Part shown: one piece after another, positions 11,253-36,115 of the stretch
How positions within the stretch are numbered: position 1 is the stretch's first letter
Layout: the number at the start of each line of letters is the position of its first letter
From: Embiotoca jacksoni
Lineage: Eukaryota > Chordata > Actinopteri > Embiotocidae
Direction of reading: 5' to 3'
DNA: 64,000 nt
NCBI GenBank assembly: GCA_022577435.1
Contig: JAKOON010000002.1
Span: 2,446,501-2,510,500 of the forward strand
The notes under the pieces: generated by a model
What the model was told of the DNA's origin: nothing
The model's input: only the letters and a program-made list of their open reading frames with translations
The model's database searches: none
Program-made: the position numbers and the translations under genes

Positions 11253-13840
11253 TGACAGATCAAACACAGACACATAAAATATGAGAAGCAGAGTTTAAAT
11301 TTTATAATCTCTTATGATTTAGTTAATTGTTTACAGTTTCCACAGGTTCATGAAGGGATGTTTTCTAGGCTGGATCCCCACTGCATTAAATTATAGTAAT
11401 TTACTGGAGCCAGAAACATACACATTTGATTAAAGGAGAGGACGCATGGCAGACCAGTCGAGTAGGTTGAGTGGTAACGTCTCCGAGACACCTGTCATTT
11501 GAAGAAACCTGAGAGTCGACTGCTGGCCAAGTATGTTGACACGCACAAGGAATTTGACTCAGGTTGTCAGTGACTCTTATACACAGAACTGAAAACAAAT
11601 GTACAGGAAGGTCAAAGTACAGATAACCAGAAGAGACATAAACATATAGTTATTATGTTCAGGGACGTAGGTATGAAAATAGTCTTCAACAACATCTGGA
11701 AAACGGACGCTCAGTATATACAGGCCACATTGTTGCTGTATACTCTATAAACAGTGGTCTGACTGCTGCTGTTATAAACTAATGCAGAGTACATACCTTC
11801 CTCAATGAAACAACAATGCTCAAAATTACCACAAAGACATACAAGGAGTGAAAAAGTGCAGAAACAATTAATCAATGTGAATATTTTGATAATCACTTAA
11901 TTGTTGAATACATTTTTTGAAGCATAAATGCACCAACTATTCCTGAGTCTCTCAACTGTGAGACTTTTTTGTGTCCTATGTGGTAATTAAAGAAATCTGA
12001 ACTGTTGGTTGAACAAAATGTGACATTTGAAATCATTTAAAAAAAAAATTCACAGACCCACACAAAAAGAATATGAATCAGAATGGCTATGATTATAATA
12101 AATATGTTATTCAGTGCAGCCCTGGAGTTTGACACTTACTACTGTGACCCAAATTTATAGGAATTTTTTTTCTTCTGTGTTTCAACTGAAAAGTTGAGAT
12201 TATTTTTGAATGGAAATTGTTCAAACAGTCAGCTAGCTCCAACAGGACATTAGAGGTTCTGCAGCCTGAGTCACGTCACGAGGTGGCTCGACAGAAGTTT
12301 TCTTGAACATCATTAAAGTTGTGAAGTTTACTTTTAGCTTTTAACTAAAAAAACAACAACGTGGGTGGTACGTCCTGTATATACATCCATATGTGCCTCA
12401 GATTTCCTCTCATTAAAGGTTCTTTTATATCTAAAGAAGGACCGAGGCCCAGAAGTTAGTGTATGATTTTAATCCCCCCGAAAAAAATCCTATAAATAAA
12501 AAAAGAATGTAAAGCGCTGTGTCATTGTTTCTCTCGCCCAGCAGGACACATCTGCCTCTGCAGCTTTACGGCTCTTTTCTTCTGCACAGCTATTCTCTGT
12601 CTCAGTGCCCCCTTCTCTTAATTTCCGCCTGTCTGCATATGTTTTGGGGGCCATTAATCGTCCCCTGCACAACAAGCACCCCAGCAGATAATTACAGTCA
12701 TTAAACCAATTAGGGAGCACATGGAGGGGGAGGTTTCAGTCGGGCCCTGAGGCCTCCCACTCCTGTTCTTCTCTACCAGGACAGCCGAGGTGGTCCTCTG
12801 AAATGCTGGCAAAGCCTTAAATAAAGAAGGGAGTGAATTACTTCAGCCCAGCTCGGGATTAATGCAATTTCCTGTTGATGTAGCCTTGAGAAACCTTGCC
12901 AATTTTGCTGCAGGCCAAGTCACCAGAGCCATTAGCCAGCAAACGTCCTCCACATTTACACATCTTTTTTTTTTTGTTCTTTTTTTTTTGCAGGGCGTAG
13001 CAACGATTTAGGTTGGTGTCATCAAAATATGTTTTCCTCAAAGCTATGAGGAGTGCTATTTTGGTGCTTTTGCGGCAAAACACAGAAAGAGATCAGAAGT
13101 GGCAGGAAAGGGAGGGAAGAGTGGTCAATCTGCAGACAGTGGTTTTCAGCATGCTCAGTTGATCATGTGATTCCAGAGCTAATATTATGGTTTCATTGTG
13201 CCCCAACACAGTGAGAGTTCTGGCACAACGAGGCCGTAACACACAATACATGCAACTGGGATCATTTCGTTTTTGAGAAAAATGGAAGTGAGACTTCCAC
13301 ATGTGCAGGCAAGCCACAGAAAGTCCCCCACACTTCCTCAGAGGATCATGTGGGACGGCAAACTGTCCTCCGTTGTCCCTGTTAAGGAATTTCCCAGCAT
13401 TCTTCATGTTGTGCTTGGCTCACGTTTTTTTTTCTAACTTCTGCAAAGAGAGCAAAAGTGAAAGCCAGCAAGGAACAAGGACCTTTCAGAACAAGATTTC
13501 TCTGCTGCCTTATAAATGGCATGTAAAAGTGAAATGTAGATCTTGTTATGACTCCAGAACACACAAAGAAACACATATCAAGTCCTGCAGTTTGAAGATA
13601 CGATCATGACGAGCACATATGGTCCAAATGGGGCTCAGACAGCACTTTCGGTCATATTTTAATAGAGTTTTATTCACTGGAACCGCAGATGTCAGAAAAT
13701 GTGGATGATAAGTAAATACGAACTGAGACATTATGAAAAATTTGGAACTTTTTTCCCCACCTCAACTGTAGAGCCAGGAGGTTATTCGTTTATAAAAGCA
13801 TGAGAAAGCAGCTACCTTGACAACAGTCTAAAAATGCACC
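11253..13840. other. Gene-free stretch with a candidate conserved block
   Basis: No gene is seen. The part from about 12,520 to 12,900 is less AT-rich and repeat-free. It contains the words gggggccattaatcgtcccc and gataattacagtcattaaaccaattaggg, with several TAAT/ATTA cores, so it could be a distal enhancer. The evidence is composition and motif density only. Confidence 0.3.
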
Positions 13841-13844
13841 AAAT

Positions 13845-14035
13845 ACCTCTGAAGCTCACTGACATGTTGTTTCCTGTCCATTTATTTCACTAACACTTTA
13901 GATGGACACACTGCACAGATGAAGTAGGAAGGTAAATTAGTTGTTCATTGCTTTGCTCATGCTAAACTAAGCTAACAGCCTCCCCCTCCTCCTGTTTAAA
14001 GCAGCTAACATCAATTTATAGTTCAATTAGGTAAT
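13845..14035. repeat. Interspersed repeat with gctaaactaagctaac word
   Basis: The stretch includes gctcatgctaaactaagctaacagcctcc. It shares this word and nearby phrases (aatattctttcaggtgagctg-type sequence, then cctgttt) with 38,930-39,110. Both are remains of one repeat family whose copies contain 'gctaagctaagctaacc'. Confidence 0.5.
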
Positions 14036-14144
14036 CTCATGAGGAGTGAATAACAATTTATTGAAGTAATGACAGTTTGAGAAATACTTTTTTGTCTGAA
14101 TGATGTTGAAGACAGGACGGGACACCTGGATGCTGGAGATGGTG

Positions 14145-14425
14145 GAGTAATTTCACATTTTTATTTAGGTAGCGCCAAATCACAAAATAAGACACCTTAA
14201 TGGACTCAACACAGGAACTCAACAATTCCCATATGAGGGACAGCTGGAAGGAAACATTTTTTAACAGGAAGCAACCTCCAGACAGAACCAATATCAGAGG
14301 TGGGTGGTCATCTGCCTCGACCAGTTGCGGTGAGGGGAAAGCAGTGATGACTGATGGAAACTGCAGTTGAACTTCCAGACGGATGAGGGTGGAGGAGGGT
14401 GTGTTCGCCACGAGGTCTGAAAGGC
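14145..14425 (-). mobile_element. Decayed LINE 3' tail (same family as 17.5-20 kb)
   Basis: Read on the minus strand this ends in the typical tail 'tttgtgatttggcgct'. It shares with 17,520-17,780 the order: gcgccaaatcacaa, aacaattccca, aggaagcaacctccagacagaacc, tctgcctcgaccagtt. It is more diverged than the other copies, so it is an older insertion. Confidence 0.7.
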
Positions 14426-17400
14426 AGAATGACAGAATATTTAAAGAACAGGGACAAGAAACTGATTGGCTCAAAAAAATTATAAATGAGTTGTTTGACA
14501 CAGTGGGAGAGAGGAAGTGACAAACAAAATAGAGCAGCAGGAAAAGTGAGGAAATTAAATTTGCGCATAAGCTGCATAATATAATAGAGTAAATATATTG
14601 ACATGTGAAAACAACGTGAAAGGGTTTGCAAATAGGGAAGAGCTTGCAGAAAATTCATTATCACCTGAATCTACAGCTCCTCAGCAGGTGGGTTTTTTCA
14701 GCATAACCTGCTCAGTTGGAGACAATTTAGCAGCTAAAGAGACAGACATTTCCCTTCTGACTTGATAGAGAACAAAAACAGAGCTAAAAGACACGACTCC
14801 AAATAAATTATTATCTTGCTCTGTAACTGCTGGATGTGTAAATACGGAACGTTGCCTAAAAGGTGATGGTAATAACGTATACATCTTTTGTTTCTGCTGC
14901 CTCGAATTGGCCAAAACAATAAATAAATAAAGAAAAGAAAAGCAGCCGAACAAAAACGGGGAAAGTACAGGTGACACATATTTTATTAACTATGAATCAG
15001 TTCCATCAAATTCTCCACCATCAATGACACAAAGCCAGCATGCACAACACCAAAGCCTTGAAAGCAGCTCACTGAAATGAAATGGAGCTGTTTTAATGGT
15101 ATTTTATTCAGTTATTTTCTGCTATTAAATGTCAAAAAAAGGTGTACAAGCAACTGAACTTCAATCTGACTAAAATACAGGAAGATTTCTCTTTGATAAT
15201 CTGATGTCTAAGTGTTTAATGTTTAAGTTGTTGTTTTTTTTAGCTTGAATTTGAGAATTCATTCATACATGTAAGTAGTGAGATTTTTACATGATTAGAT
15301 TTTAAGATCAGAATCAACTTAATTTTCTGTGTGGTAATGATGGTTAAATTCTGCTGTTGGCAAACATTAAACTCACTGCACGATTTTAACTTTTATTTGT
15401 TTTATACTGAGGACGCCAAATGCAACAAAAGCTGGCCTCAGTTTCCCATTTTATTCTATTCGGGCCATTCACCAAACAAGCCTTCATCACAGCCTCATCA
15501 GGGCTGATTTTGTTCCTGATTAAGTGTTCGATGCTACAACTTCAATGCAGCCAAACTATGTTGAGGTTTCATAGAAAACTTTACACTCTTGCTCTCTGAA
15601 TTTTGGCCCAGCTCCTGTTGACTGAGAGTGGACGACTGTACTGTGCAGCGCCAAGTGTGAAATGGGGATCTGTGTGAATGTGAAGCAGGCTGGGTCTATA
15701 AAAAGCATGGTGGTCTCTCAGCTTAACCTTGTTAAGAGTTTAAAAATATACCTCCAAGAAAGTTGTTTTCCATAATTTTTTTCAAAGAGGGAAATTCCCA
15801 CATTGACAGACTGCAACAGATTAAATTTCCACAGAAGATGAATTATTAGTTGTTTGCAATGAGACAATCAAGGTAATCACGTTTGTATTTCATCATAACG
15901 TGACAGTAGAAAGTAAAAACACTGTTTCATTTCTACCTTACATATTGATTGCCATATTTCAGAATAATCCAGTACTGAAAGGCAGCCAACTCTCTCGTTG
16001 CCTCGAGGGACCACAGAAATGATTGTTGCTGAATGACTGTGGCTTCCCACTGAGGAGCATCACACATATATGTGGATGTTAAACATTCCTCCCACTTCTC
16101 AACTACTGGGTGAAAACCCACATTCTCATCGAATCAAATTCAGTATTCACGCTGCTTGATGGAAGATCGAAACAGACCAGGGATTCAGTCACAGTGAAGG
16201 ACCAAGAGGAGGCCGGTTTTACAGGCAGTATCTAAGAACTGCACACGGTGACAAAACGGTTTACATGACTGCCAGCACTGAGACATGTTGAGGCAGCGTA
16301 AAGTGGAGATGTGAACATCTAACACCTGCGGAAATCAACTTTTCTGCAGCGTGCAAGGTGAGAGGCAGGAAGTGACCCAGGGGGGATTAGTGAACACTTT
16401 CTCCTGCTGGGCTGAATTATTGATGGAACACTTTCCAAAGCACTTTCACCGTAATCTCAGAGCCCCGATGCTTCGACCATGTGCCTTATTTAGTTTAACA
16501 ACACATCCACAAGGAGCAAATATAAAGTTCTCCTCAACATGTGGAAGGCTTTCATGGCTTTCTAAGATCTCCTACATAAATTACGTGATAATAGATCTCC
16601 TGCACTTTTGCCTTTTTACCACAAGAGGTCAGACTGCTCCCAATCCTGCCCTCTCCCCTGTCTTAAAGATATTTCAGTATGACTCAGGGAATCAAGAGAC
16701 TCTCGGGGAAAAAAATGATTATTAAAAACAAGAAATCTTGAGGGGCTACTGGGATCCCAAACATCTTTGAACGTCTTTCGGGAGTCACTGAGATTGTTTC
16801 ACTGGTGCTTAAAGAGGTTCCAGGGTTACCTGTGGCTTTTCCAAGGTTAGGCAGTCCCAGGTTTGATTCGTGGGTTCTTCCTTTTGGTCTCTTTTTAAAG
16901 GGAAGCTGATTGTATCAATGAGGGTCCCCTTTTTCTCGAAGGTGTTTTAGGATTCCTAGGAGGTTGCAGAAACACATGAGAGATTTTTAGTATTCCTGAA
17001 TGAAGGTTTTATGACTGTTCACTGCTTTTAAGAATTAATTTAAAGGGTTTTAGATATTTGTGGATAAAGTTTTAAGGTTCATTGAGTTTTTCTGGAACAC
17101 AAATTGTTTATGATTTCAAAGTTGTATATACCTGAAGGTGACCCCTGAAACTCACGGACCTTTGGGACCACCAGAAAACCAAAAAAGCATACTATTGGTC
17201 TTTTCTGTGGTTCCAGGCTAATACAACTTTAGGTTTGTCTTTGTCAACAAAAATCTCCTCAAGCAGGTTTCTGTGTGATGAGTGTAGATCAGTTCTTAGT
17301 TAGTACTTACTTAGTACTGTGACAAGCATTCTGAATCATCCTGATTACATTTTCTCTTTTTCACATCCTTTTTTTCACTCTAACCTTTCTTTTGCAAAAG

Positions 17401-17500
17401 TGTATTTTTCAGGTCTCGCCAGACCTGTTTGTTCTTTAAAAAAAAAATTGTGTAATTACATTTTCGCCAGGACAAAGAATTTGTAGTGTTTTCTGTAATA
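14426..17500. other. Gene-free stretch between LINE fragments
   Basis: No exon, RNA gene or named repeat could be supported. A short block near 15,420-15,560 and another near 16,350-16,560 have less biased composition than the surroundings, but nothing specific is seen in them. Confidence 0.45.
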
Positions 17501-18298
17501 ATTTAACACAATTTTATTTATTTAGCGCCAAATCACAACACAGGTTATTTCATGGCACTTAGCACATTTAAAGTCCTTACAGCAGAACTTTACAATATTA
17601 TACAAAGAAACCCAACAATTCAACAATTCCCACATAAGCTATGAGGGAAAAAAAACTCCTCTTTAAGTGAGAAAAACCTCCAACAGAGGGAAGAAAAACT
17701 TCATCTTAACAGGAAGAAACCTCTGACAGAACCAGACTCAGAGGTGGGCGGAGCCATCCGCCTCGACCGGTTGGAGTGAGGGGAGAGCAGAGAGAGAAAA
17801 GGACAGCATAGAGGTACAAAACATGAACTGTTGGTGGGGCCGACAATCACAGAGCAGAGACATGCAGCTCCATGACGGGACATCTGCAAAGGAAAGAACA
17901 GAAACTACGCGAGCGAAGGAACTGAATGGAGAGTCAACAGACAATAAGAAGAAACTATGGGAGAGAAAAAGCATGAAGTTGATGAGATGTGATGGTGAGA
18001 TATGAGTTATAGAGAGTGAAAGAGTGAGAGGTAAGAAGCTCAGTGTATAACGAGGTCCCCCAGCAGACTCGGCCTGTAACAGCATAACTAAGGGTTGGTT
18101 CATGTTCACCTGAGCAGCTCTAACTATGAGCTTTATTAAAAAGGAAAGTTTTGGGTCTAACCTTAAAGCTAGAGAAGGTTTCTGCTCCTCAAACACAAAC
18201 TGGGAGCTGGTTCCACAGGAGAGGAGCCTGAAAACTGAAGGATCTGCTCCTATTCTACTTTTGGAAACTCTGGGAACCACAAGCAGGCTGAGAGAGAA

Positions 18299-18500
18299 GA
18301 TCTCTGTCAGGATGATGTGGTTCTTTAAGATCTGTCAGGATAATGTGGTTCTATAAGATCTGTCAGGATGATGTGGTTCTTTAAAATCTGTCAGGATGAT
18401 GTGGTTCTTTAAGATCTGTCAGGATGATGTGGATCTATAAGATCTGTCAGGATGATGTGGTTCTATAAGATCTGTCAGGATGATGTGGTTCTTTAAGATC
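18299..18500. repeat. 28-bp minisatellite, about 7 copies, inside the LINE
   Basis: The word ctgtcag recurs at 18,304, 18,332, 18,360, 18,388, 18,416, 18,444 and 18,472, a strict 28-base period. The unit reads gatctgtcaggatgatgtgg plus ttctttaa, with few substitutions (ttctttaa or ttctataa). The second LINE copy at 36.9-37.7 kb lacks the array. Confidence 0.95.
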
Positions 18501-19622
18501 TCTGAGATCAAATGGAGCCTGGTCATGAAGAGCTTTGTAACTGAGCAAGATAATTTTAAATTCTCTTCTTGATTTAACAGGAAGCCAATGAAGAGAAAAT
18601 AAAGCAGGAGAAATATGATCTCTCTTGTTAAATCCCGTCAGTACTCTTGCTGCAGCATTTTGGATCAACTGCAGGGTTCTTAACGAGTAATTTGGACGTC
18701 CTAACAACAAGGAATTACAATAATCCAGCCTAGATGTAACAAATGCATGAATTAGCTTTTCTGCATCATGCTGAGAAAGGATTTTCCTGATTTTATTAAT
18801 ATTACGTAGATGAAAGAAGGCAGTTCTGGAGACTTGCTTTATCTGGTGGCTAAAGGACAAATCCTCATCAAAGATGACTCCAAGGTTCCTCACAGTGGTG
18901 CTGGAGGCCGAGAGAACGTCATCGAGAGTAACTAAGTGATTACAGAAAGAGTTTCTGAGGTGTTTAGGACCAAGTACAATAACTTCCATTTTGTCTGAAT
19001 TTAGAAGCAGGACATTTTTGGTCATCTAGGCCTTTATGTCTTTTAGACAGTCTTCAAGTTTTACTCACTGATTTGTTTCGTCTGGTTTTATAGAAAGATA
19101 TAGCCGAGTGTTATCTGCATAACAATGTAAGTTGATGCAGTGCTTCCTGCTGATATCTCCCAAAGGAAGCATGTACAAAGTAAAAAGTATTTGGCCTAAC
19201 ACTGAGCCTTGTGGAACTCCATAACTAACTCTTGTTTGTCTGGAAGACTCATTGTTTACATGAACAAACTGAAATCTATCTGATAAGTAGGATTTGAACC
19301 AGTCTAATGCAGTTCCTTTGATCCTCGTAACATTTTCTAATCTCTGTAATAAGATCGTGTAATCAATTGCATCAAAAGCAGCACTGAGGTCCAAAAGAAC
19401 AAGTACAGAGACAAGTCCATTATCTGAGGCTATTAGAAGATCGTGAGTAACTTTCACCAGAGCTGTTTCTGTGCTATGATGAACTCCAAAGCCTGACTGA
19501 ACATCTTCAAACAGACCATTCCTTTGTAAATGATCAAAAAGTTGATTTGCAACAACTTTTTCAAGCATTTTACAGATAAAAGTTAGGTTGAAAATGGGTC
19601 TGTAGTTTCCTAAAACGATCAA
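18447..19622 (-). pseudogene. LINE reverse transcriptase fragments
   Basis: Two open segments (19,622-19,065 and 19,025-18,447) in different frames together cover most of the RT palm and thumb. The D of LSAAFD is present, while the second catalytic aspartate pair is degraded to ADN. The end of the second segment runs into a 28-bp tandem array, which has replaced the normal C terminus. Confidence 0.8.
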
Positions 19623-20129
19623 GAGTCAGCTTTTTAAGTAAAGGTTTAATTACAGCCACTTTAAAAGTCTGTGGTACATAGCCGGTTACAATAGATAGGT
19701 TGATCTGCTCTAACATGGAAGTTCAAATTAAAGGGAAGACTTCCTGGGGGAGTTTAGTTGGGATGTTATCCAGGAGACAGGTAGATGATCCAGATGAGGA
19801 AATAATTGCAGTTAGCTTTGGGAGCTCAACAGGAGAGAAATGTTCAAAGTATAAATCTGGTACCACGGTTGCTTCCAGGGCTGTTGTGCTTAGCAACACA
19901 TCAGTGACAGTGGCTGGAATAGTTAAGAAATACTTAAATGAAGGGTTTTCATTAATATTATGAAAATTCTGTGTGAATTTTTAGCTCAGAGTAAATAAAG
20001 AGGAAGGCTGGTTCTTTGAAAGGAAAATAAAGACATCACAGCTCTTTTAACTGAGCTGAGCTCTCCTTGAATGTTAAGGTCAGCCTCTGGTGTTTTGATA
20101 ACTTTATCAGCTCCATCCTCCCATGTCCA

Positions 20130-20320
20130 TCAAATAATGATTCTTTGCCTGCCTTCTCCGGCCAATTAGTGACAAAAAAAACCTTCAAAAGCATGGAGTG
20201 ATGCCATTGCCATGGCAACAGGATTTTCACCACAATGGAGGCAACGGCACTTTTGGCTCGGGTGACGTTAGCAAAGCCCCCGTTACACCAGCAGTAGGAG
20301 TCAACGAGGAAGCAACGCTG
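20130..20320. promoter_or_regulatory. Candidate RFX X-box and CRE-like element upstream of fam131c
   Basis: At 20,206-20,219 lies attgccatggcaac, differing from the palindromic RFX consensus (gttgccatggcaac) only at the first base; its core ttgccatggcaa is a perfect 12-bp palindrome. Some 40 bp further on a TGACGT half-CRE occurs (ggtgacgttagc). The site is about 1.7 kb before the fam131c start codon. X-boxes bind RFX factors in ciliary and neural promoters. Occupancy here is inference. Confidence 0.4.
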
Positions 20321-20335
20321 TGTCGTTTCACTCCA

Positions 20336-20397
20336 GTGTGTGTGTTTGTGTGTGTGTGTGAGTGTGTGTGTGTGTGTTTGTGTGTGTGAGTGTGTGG
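20336..20397. repeat. (TG)n microsatellite, interrupted
   Basis: TG dinucleotides broken by ttg and agtg interruptions, followed by ggatggatgggagg. Confidence 0.95.
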
Positions 20398-21549
20398 ATG
20401 GATGGGAGGGAGGGTGGAAAATAAGATTTTCTTTTTTATCTGATCCATGCAGTAAAAGTTTTTATAGTTTTTAAACTGAAAAACAGATTTTTCCAAACAT
20501 TGAGACAAATGAGTCTTTTTCTCATCATAAACTTGTATTGAGATAATAATAATAACAACAAACTAAGCCCTATATAGATTGAAGTTTAATCTGATATTTT
20601 ATTTTAGTTCCACGTTTCACCTTAACTTCATTTCTTAATGATATTCCAGACTTTGGTAATTGCAGTCTGGAAGCTCTTTGGTATCTATTATTATTCTTCC
20701 TCTGCTTTGTAGGCTTCAATTAGCTTCATATTTAGATCATCAATCATCAATCTGTGGTTGTCGAGTGTTACCGCAATGTTTGAAGAGTCAGATAATTTTT
20801 CAGCTCTGGCCTTTCATCAGATGACTTCTAATGACAGTCCTTGAACTACTTCACAAGTCCTAACGAGTCCATTAAAGGCCAAACAAGTTGAGGAAGTTCT
20901 GATATTTTGTTCAAAATCTCATTTTTAAAGTCTGTTTTTCCAGTGATGTCCAATGTTTTCAATGCACGATCTAGATATATAAAGTTGGAGAGTGGCAAAT
21001 GGCCTAAAAACAAGGACTATATTCTAATATGTACTGAATATAAACTGTGCAGTGATAGTGAATAGTAGTACACTGTTTATTGTGAGCAGTGAATGCACAT
21101 CATTGTGTATAAAGCAAGGTGTTGTATTGTTTGCCTTAACTGAAACAGATCTCAGCTGAAAGTTGCAATAATGCCAGGACAGATTAATATTTGATGTCAT
21201 AATTATTTTGAAGAATTTCTGAATTCTTTTATGTCAGGTATTAAAATCAGTTTAATTTTGGATTCCATATTAAAAGCATGTGTTGTATTGTAAACTGTAT
21301 TAGATACAAATTTAAATCATACTAAGCCCCGCTGTAGAATCATATATCTACTCAGCTCTAACTCGAATATGTTTTAAATACACGCCAACACATATGAGCA
21401 TCCAACATCAACAAGCTCTGTCAGTAAGTCCTCCGAGATCCACAGAGAGAGTGTGATGTGTACAGTGGGATGATGAGGAAGAATAGAGTGGGAGGAGAAT
21501 AGAAGAAATGGAGGGGAGGGGATTCAAAATCATCAGCAAACCAGCATAC

Positions 21550-21870
21550 ATGCTTTCTCCCCATTTTCCTCTCTCTCTTTGCCCCCCCCCCTTCCTCACA
21601 CACACACACTTTTTCTGTGTCGCTCTCTCACCTCTCCTCTCCTGTACAGAGAATTCAGCCAATGCATCAGATTACAGCTCATCTGGTTCGCTCTCACTTT
21701 CCCCCTCTTCGCATCAGTTTCTGACTTCTCTCTGCTCCTCTGCTGGCTGATACTTCTCCCACTGCTGCTGCGTCTTCTTCTTCTTCCCTTTCTTCTTCAC
21801 CCCCCCTTTTTTCTCTTCCTCTCTTTCACTCGCTCCTCATCCTCCTCATCCTCCTCATCCTCAATCCGCC
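21550..21870. other. Pyrimidine-rich tract before fam131c
   Basis: About 300 bases of the + strand are mostly C and T, including ccccccccc, many ctctct runs and repeats of cctcctcat. It precedes the fam131c start codon by a few tens of bases and is probably promoter or 5' UTR. Such tracts can form triplex structures; no TATA box is obvious. Confidence 0.5.
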
Positions 21871-21906
21871 ATGGTGAACAGATAACCGGCCGGCCGTCCT
21901 TAGACC

Positions 21907-34516
<12,610 letters not shown>

Positions 34517-34760
34517 GCTTGGAAAGAAAAAAAATAAGCCTCCAATCTTGATGGCAATCTTTGAAATAAGCCTAAAATAGAGGACTCGAGTCTTAACCAC
34601 CAGCAATCTGTGAGATAGCTTAAGGGGCAACTCTGGAAAAATGTACGAGCCTGGTCTTCAACTACAAAGACTCCAGATAGTCTTTTCTCTTTGGTTGAGG
34701 CATATACTTTTGTGAATGTACATAGTTCAACTGTTACATTTAATTTTGTATTCAATGTAC

Positions 34761-34766
34761 ATTAAA
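34761..34766 (+). terminator. fam131c poly(A) signal (ATTAAA)
   Basis: ATTAAA lies 245 bases after the fam131c stop codon in AT-rich sequence and is followed by a T-rich segment. It is the first plausible signal after the gene. Confidence 0.4.
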
Positions 34767-34769
34767 TAC

Positions 34770-35940
34770 TTTCATATTATATGTAGAACTGAACTGTGCA
34801 GAGTTAAATGACACTAGTGTAGCTATTTTGTGATAAAACATGGGTTTTATTATATGTGCTGTATACGGCTGTCTTGTGTTTTGGATCCCTTTTCCTACCA
34901 TGCGTATAGATCAAGAAGAATTTGGTTCAGGGACAAAAACATGAAGTCAAATCTTGAGAAAAGATATCAACGAAACATTTGAATTGTGTCTCCTTTAAGA
35001 TTTCTCATCTGAATCTAGAGAGAAGAAGAAAGAAGAAAGTGCACATCCAATTATCTGGCTGCATCTCAACTGTGATTAGCTCTAATTCACACTTTTGTGT
35101 CTGAGAGACACAGGTGCAGGGGAGTGAGGAGAGAAAAGACCAGCGTAGGAAAACAGAGAGGGAGAAGGACACATGCTCAGCATGCATGTGGTTGCTGTGC
35201 ATTTAGACATGTATGTCAGCAAGCCTGTGCGTTTGAGAGTGAGAGATGGTCGGAGAATAGAGGTGTTAATGCTACTTGTCATGGTGTTCACACAAATTGA
35301 AGCTGTGTGTTGTGGTGTGTTGTGTTTGTTTCCCCTTTAGTGAATTCAGCGCTGCTCTGAATAGTGTTCAGAATGTGAATGAAACACAACAAAAGACTGC
35401 AATGAAGGCTTGTATAATCACATCCATCATCTAAAGCCTTCAAGAGAACAACAATGAACCAAAATGAAGTCAATTTATAACAACAGGGCCTGTAGTTTCT
35501 TTCCTATAAGAAGAAAATCTGACACAAAAGTGAAAGATAATAGTATAAAAGTGGATAGTTATTGTGTGTTAAAATGAACAATATTCTGAAGCATCTGAAA
35601 GCAGCAGGCAGCAAATAAACAGGAACTGAAACTGCTTCTCAGAAGCCAGATTCGATTTAATTTACAGCTCCACAGCCCTCGGTCTAACAATAACGAGATG
35701 GAAAGAAGCAACAGCTGGGTTTCCGAACAGACTCGGTCTGAGACATTTTCCTCCCAGCTACTTCATTTTGAGCACACATTTGCTGTGAGTACAGGTGTTT
35801 ACATCCACACTAATCAGATTAGCCATCACTCAAATTACCTGACTTCACATGGGTGAGCAGCAAAATTGTGCTTGAATTGAGATGATCATTTTGTATTTGT
35901 TGCATGAACATCTGAAAGGCTCCACTTACAGTACCCTTCA
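34770..35940. other. Intergenic between fam131c and the repeats before clcnk
   Basis: No gene is seen. Open frames on both strands are short and without similarity. Only mildly AG-rich simple sequence near 35,020-35,040 stands out. Confidence 0.5.
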
Positions 35941-35944
35941 TCAG

Positions 35945-36115
35945 AATTTAAAGGACTTGTGTGTATAATTCAGGGGGATCTATTGGCAGAAATGGAAAAT
36001 ATAATTCATAACTATGTTTTTATCATTAGTGTGTAATCATCTTAAGCTAGGAATTGGTGTGTTTTCCTTCCTTCAGAGTGAGACCATTGGGCTCTATTTT
36101 TGTACCCACTGCAGG
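35945..36115 (+). repeat. Interspersed repeat, copy 2 of 2
   Basis: This is the better preserved partner of 29,215-29,400, with aaaggacttgtgtgtataattcag at its start. Confidence 0.5.

Larger units (their letters stand above)
17505..19965 (-). mobile_element. 5'-truncated L2/Maui-like LINE with broken reverse transcriptase
   Basis: On the minus strand the element runs from about 19,965 to a 3' tail (gtgatttggcgctaaataaa) near 17,505. The pre-RT linker (near 19,780) is followed by the reverse transcriptase: PLLKK, then RPIFNLTFICKMLEKVVANQ, SGFGVHHSTETALVKV, LVLLDLSAAFDAIDY, GVPQGSVLGQILFTLYM and the catalytic box HCYADNTRLY, where FADD/YADD-type motifs lie in active copies. The continuation below 19,025 encodes NSDKMEVIVLGPKHL and FHLRNINKIRKIL. 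Frame breaks near 19,622 and 19,025-19,065 and the altered YADN box show it is dead. The 3' UTR is nearly identical to 36,945-37,692, so the family was active recently in this lineage. It is a retroelement remnant and not a host gene. Confidence 0.85.

Noticed and set aside
18299..18500. CRISPR-like regular repeat spacing
   Set aside because: The 28-bp units are contiguous with no spacers, so this is a minisatellite in a eukaryotic LINE.
18447..19622. Possible host gene with reverse transcriptase domain
   Set aside because: Frame breaks, the typical L2-type tail and a second genomic copy of the 3' UTR show a dead retrotransposon.
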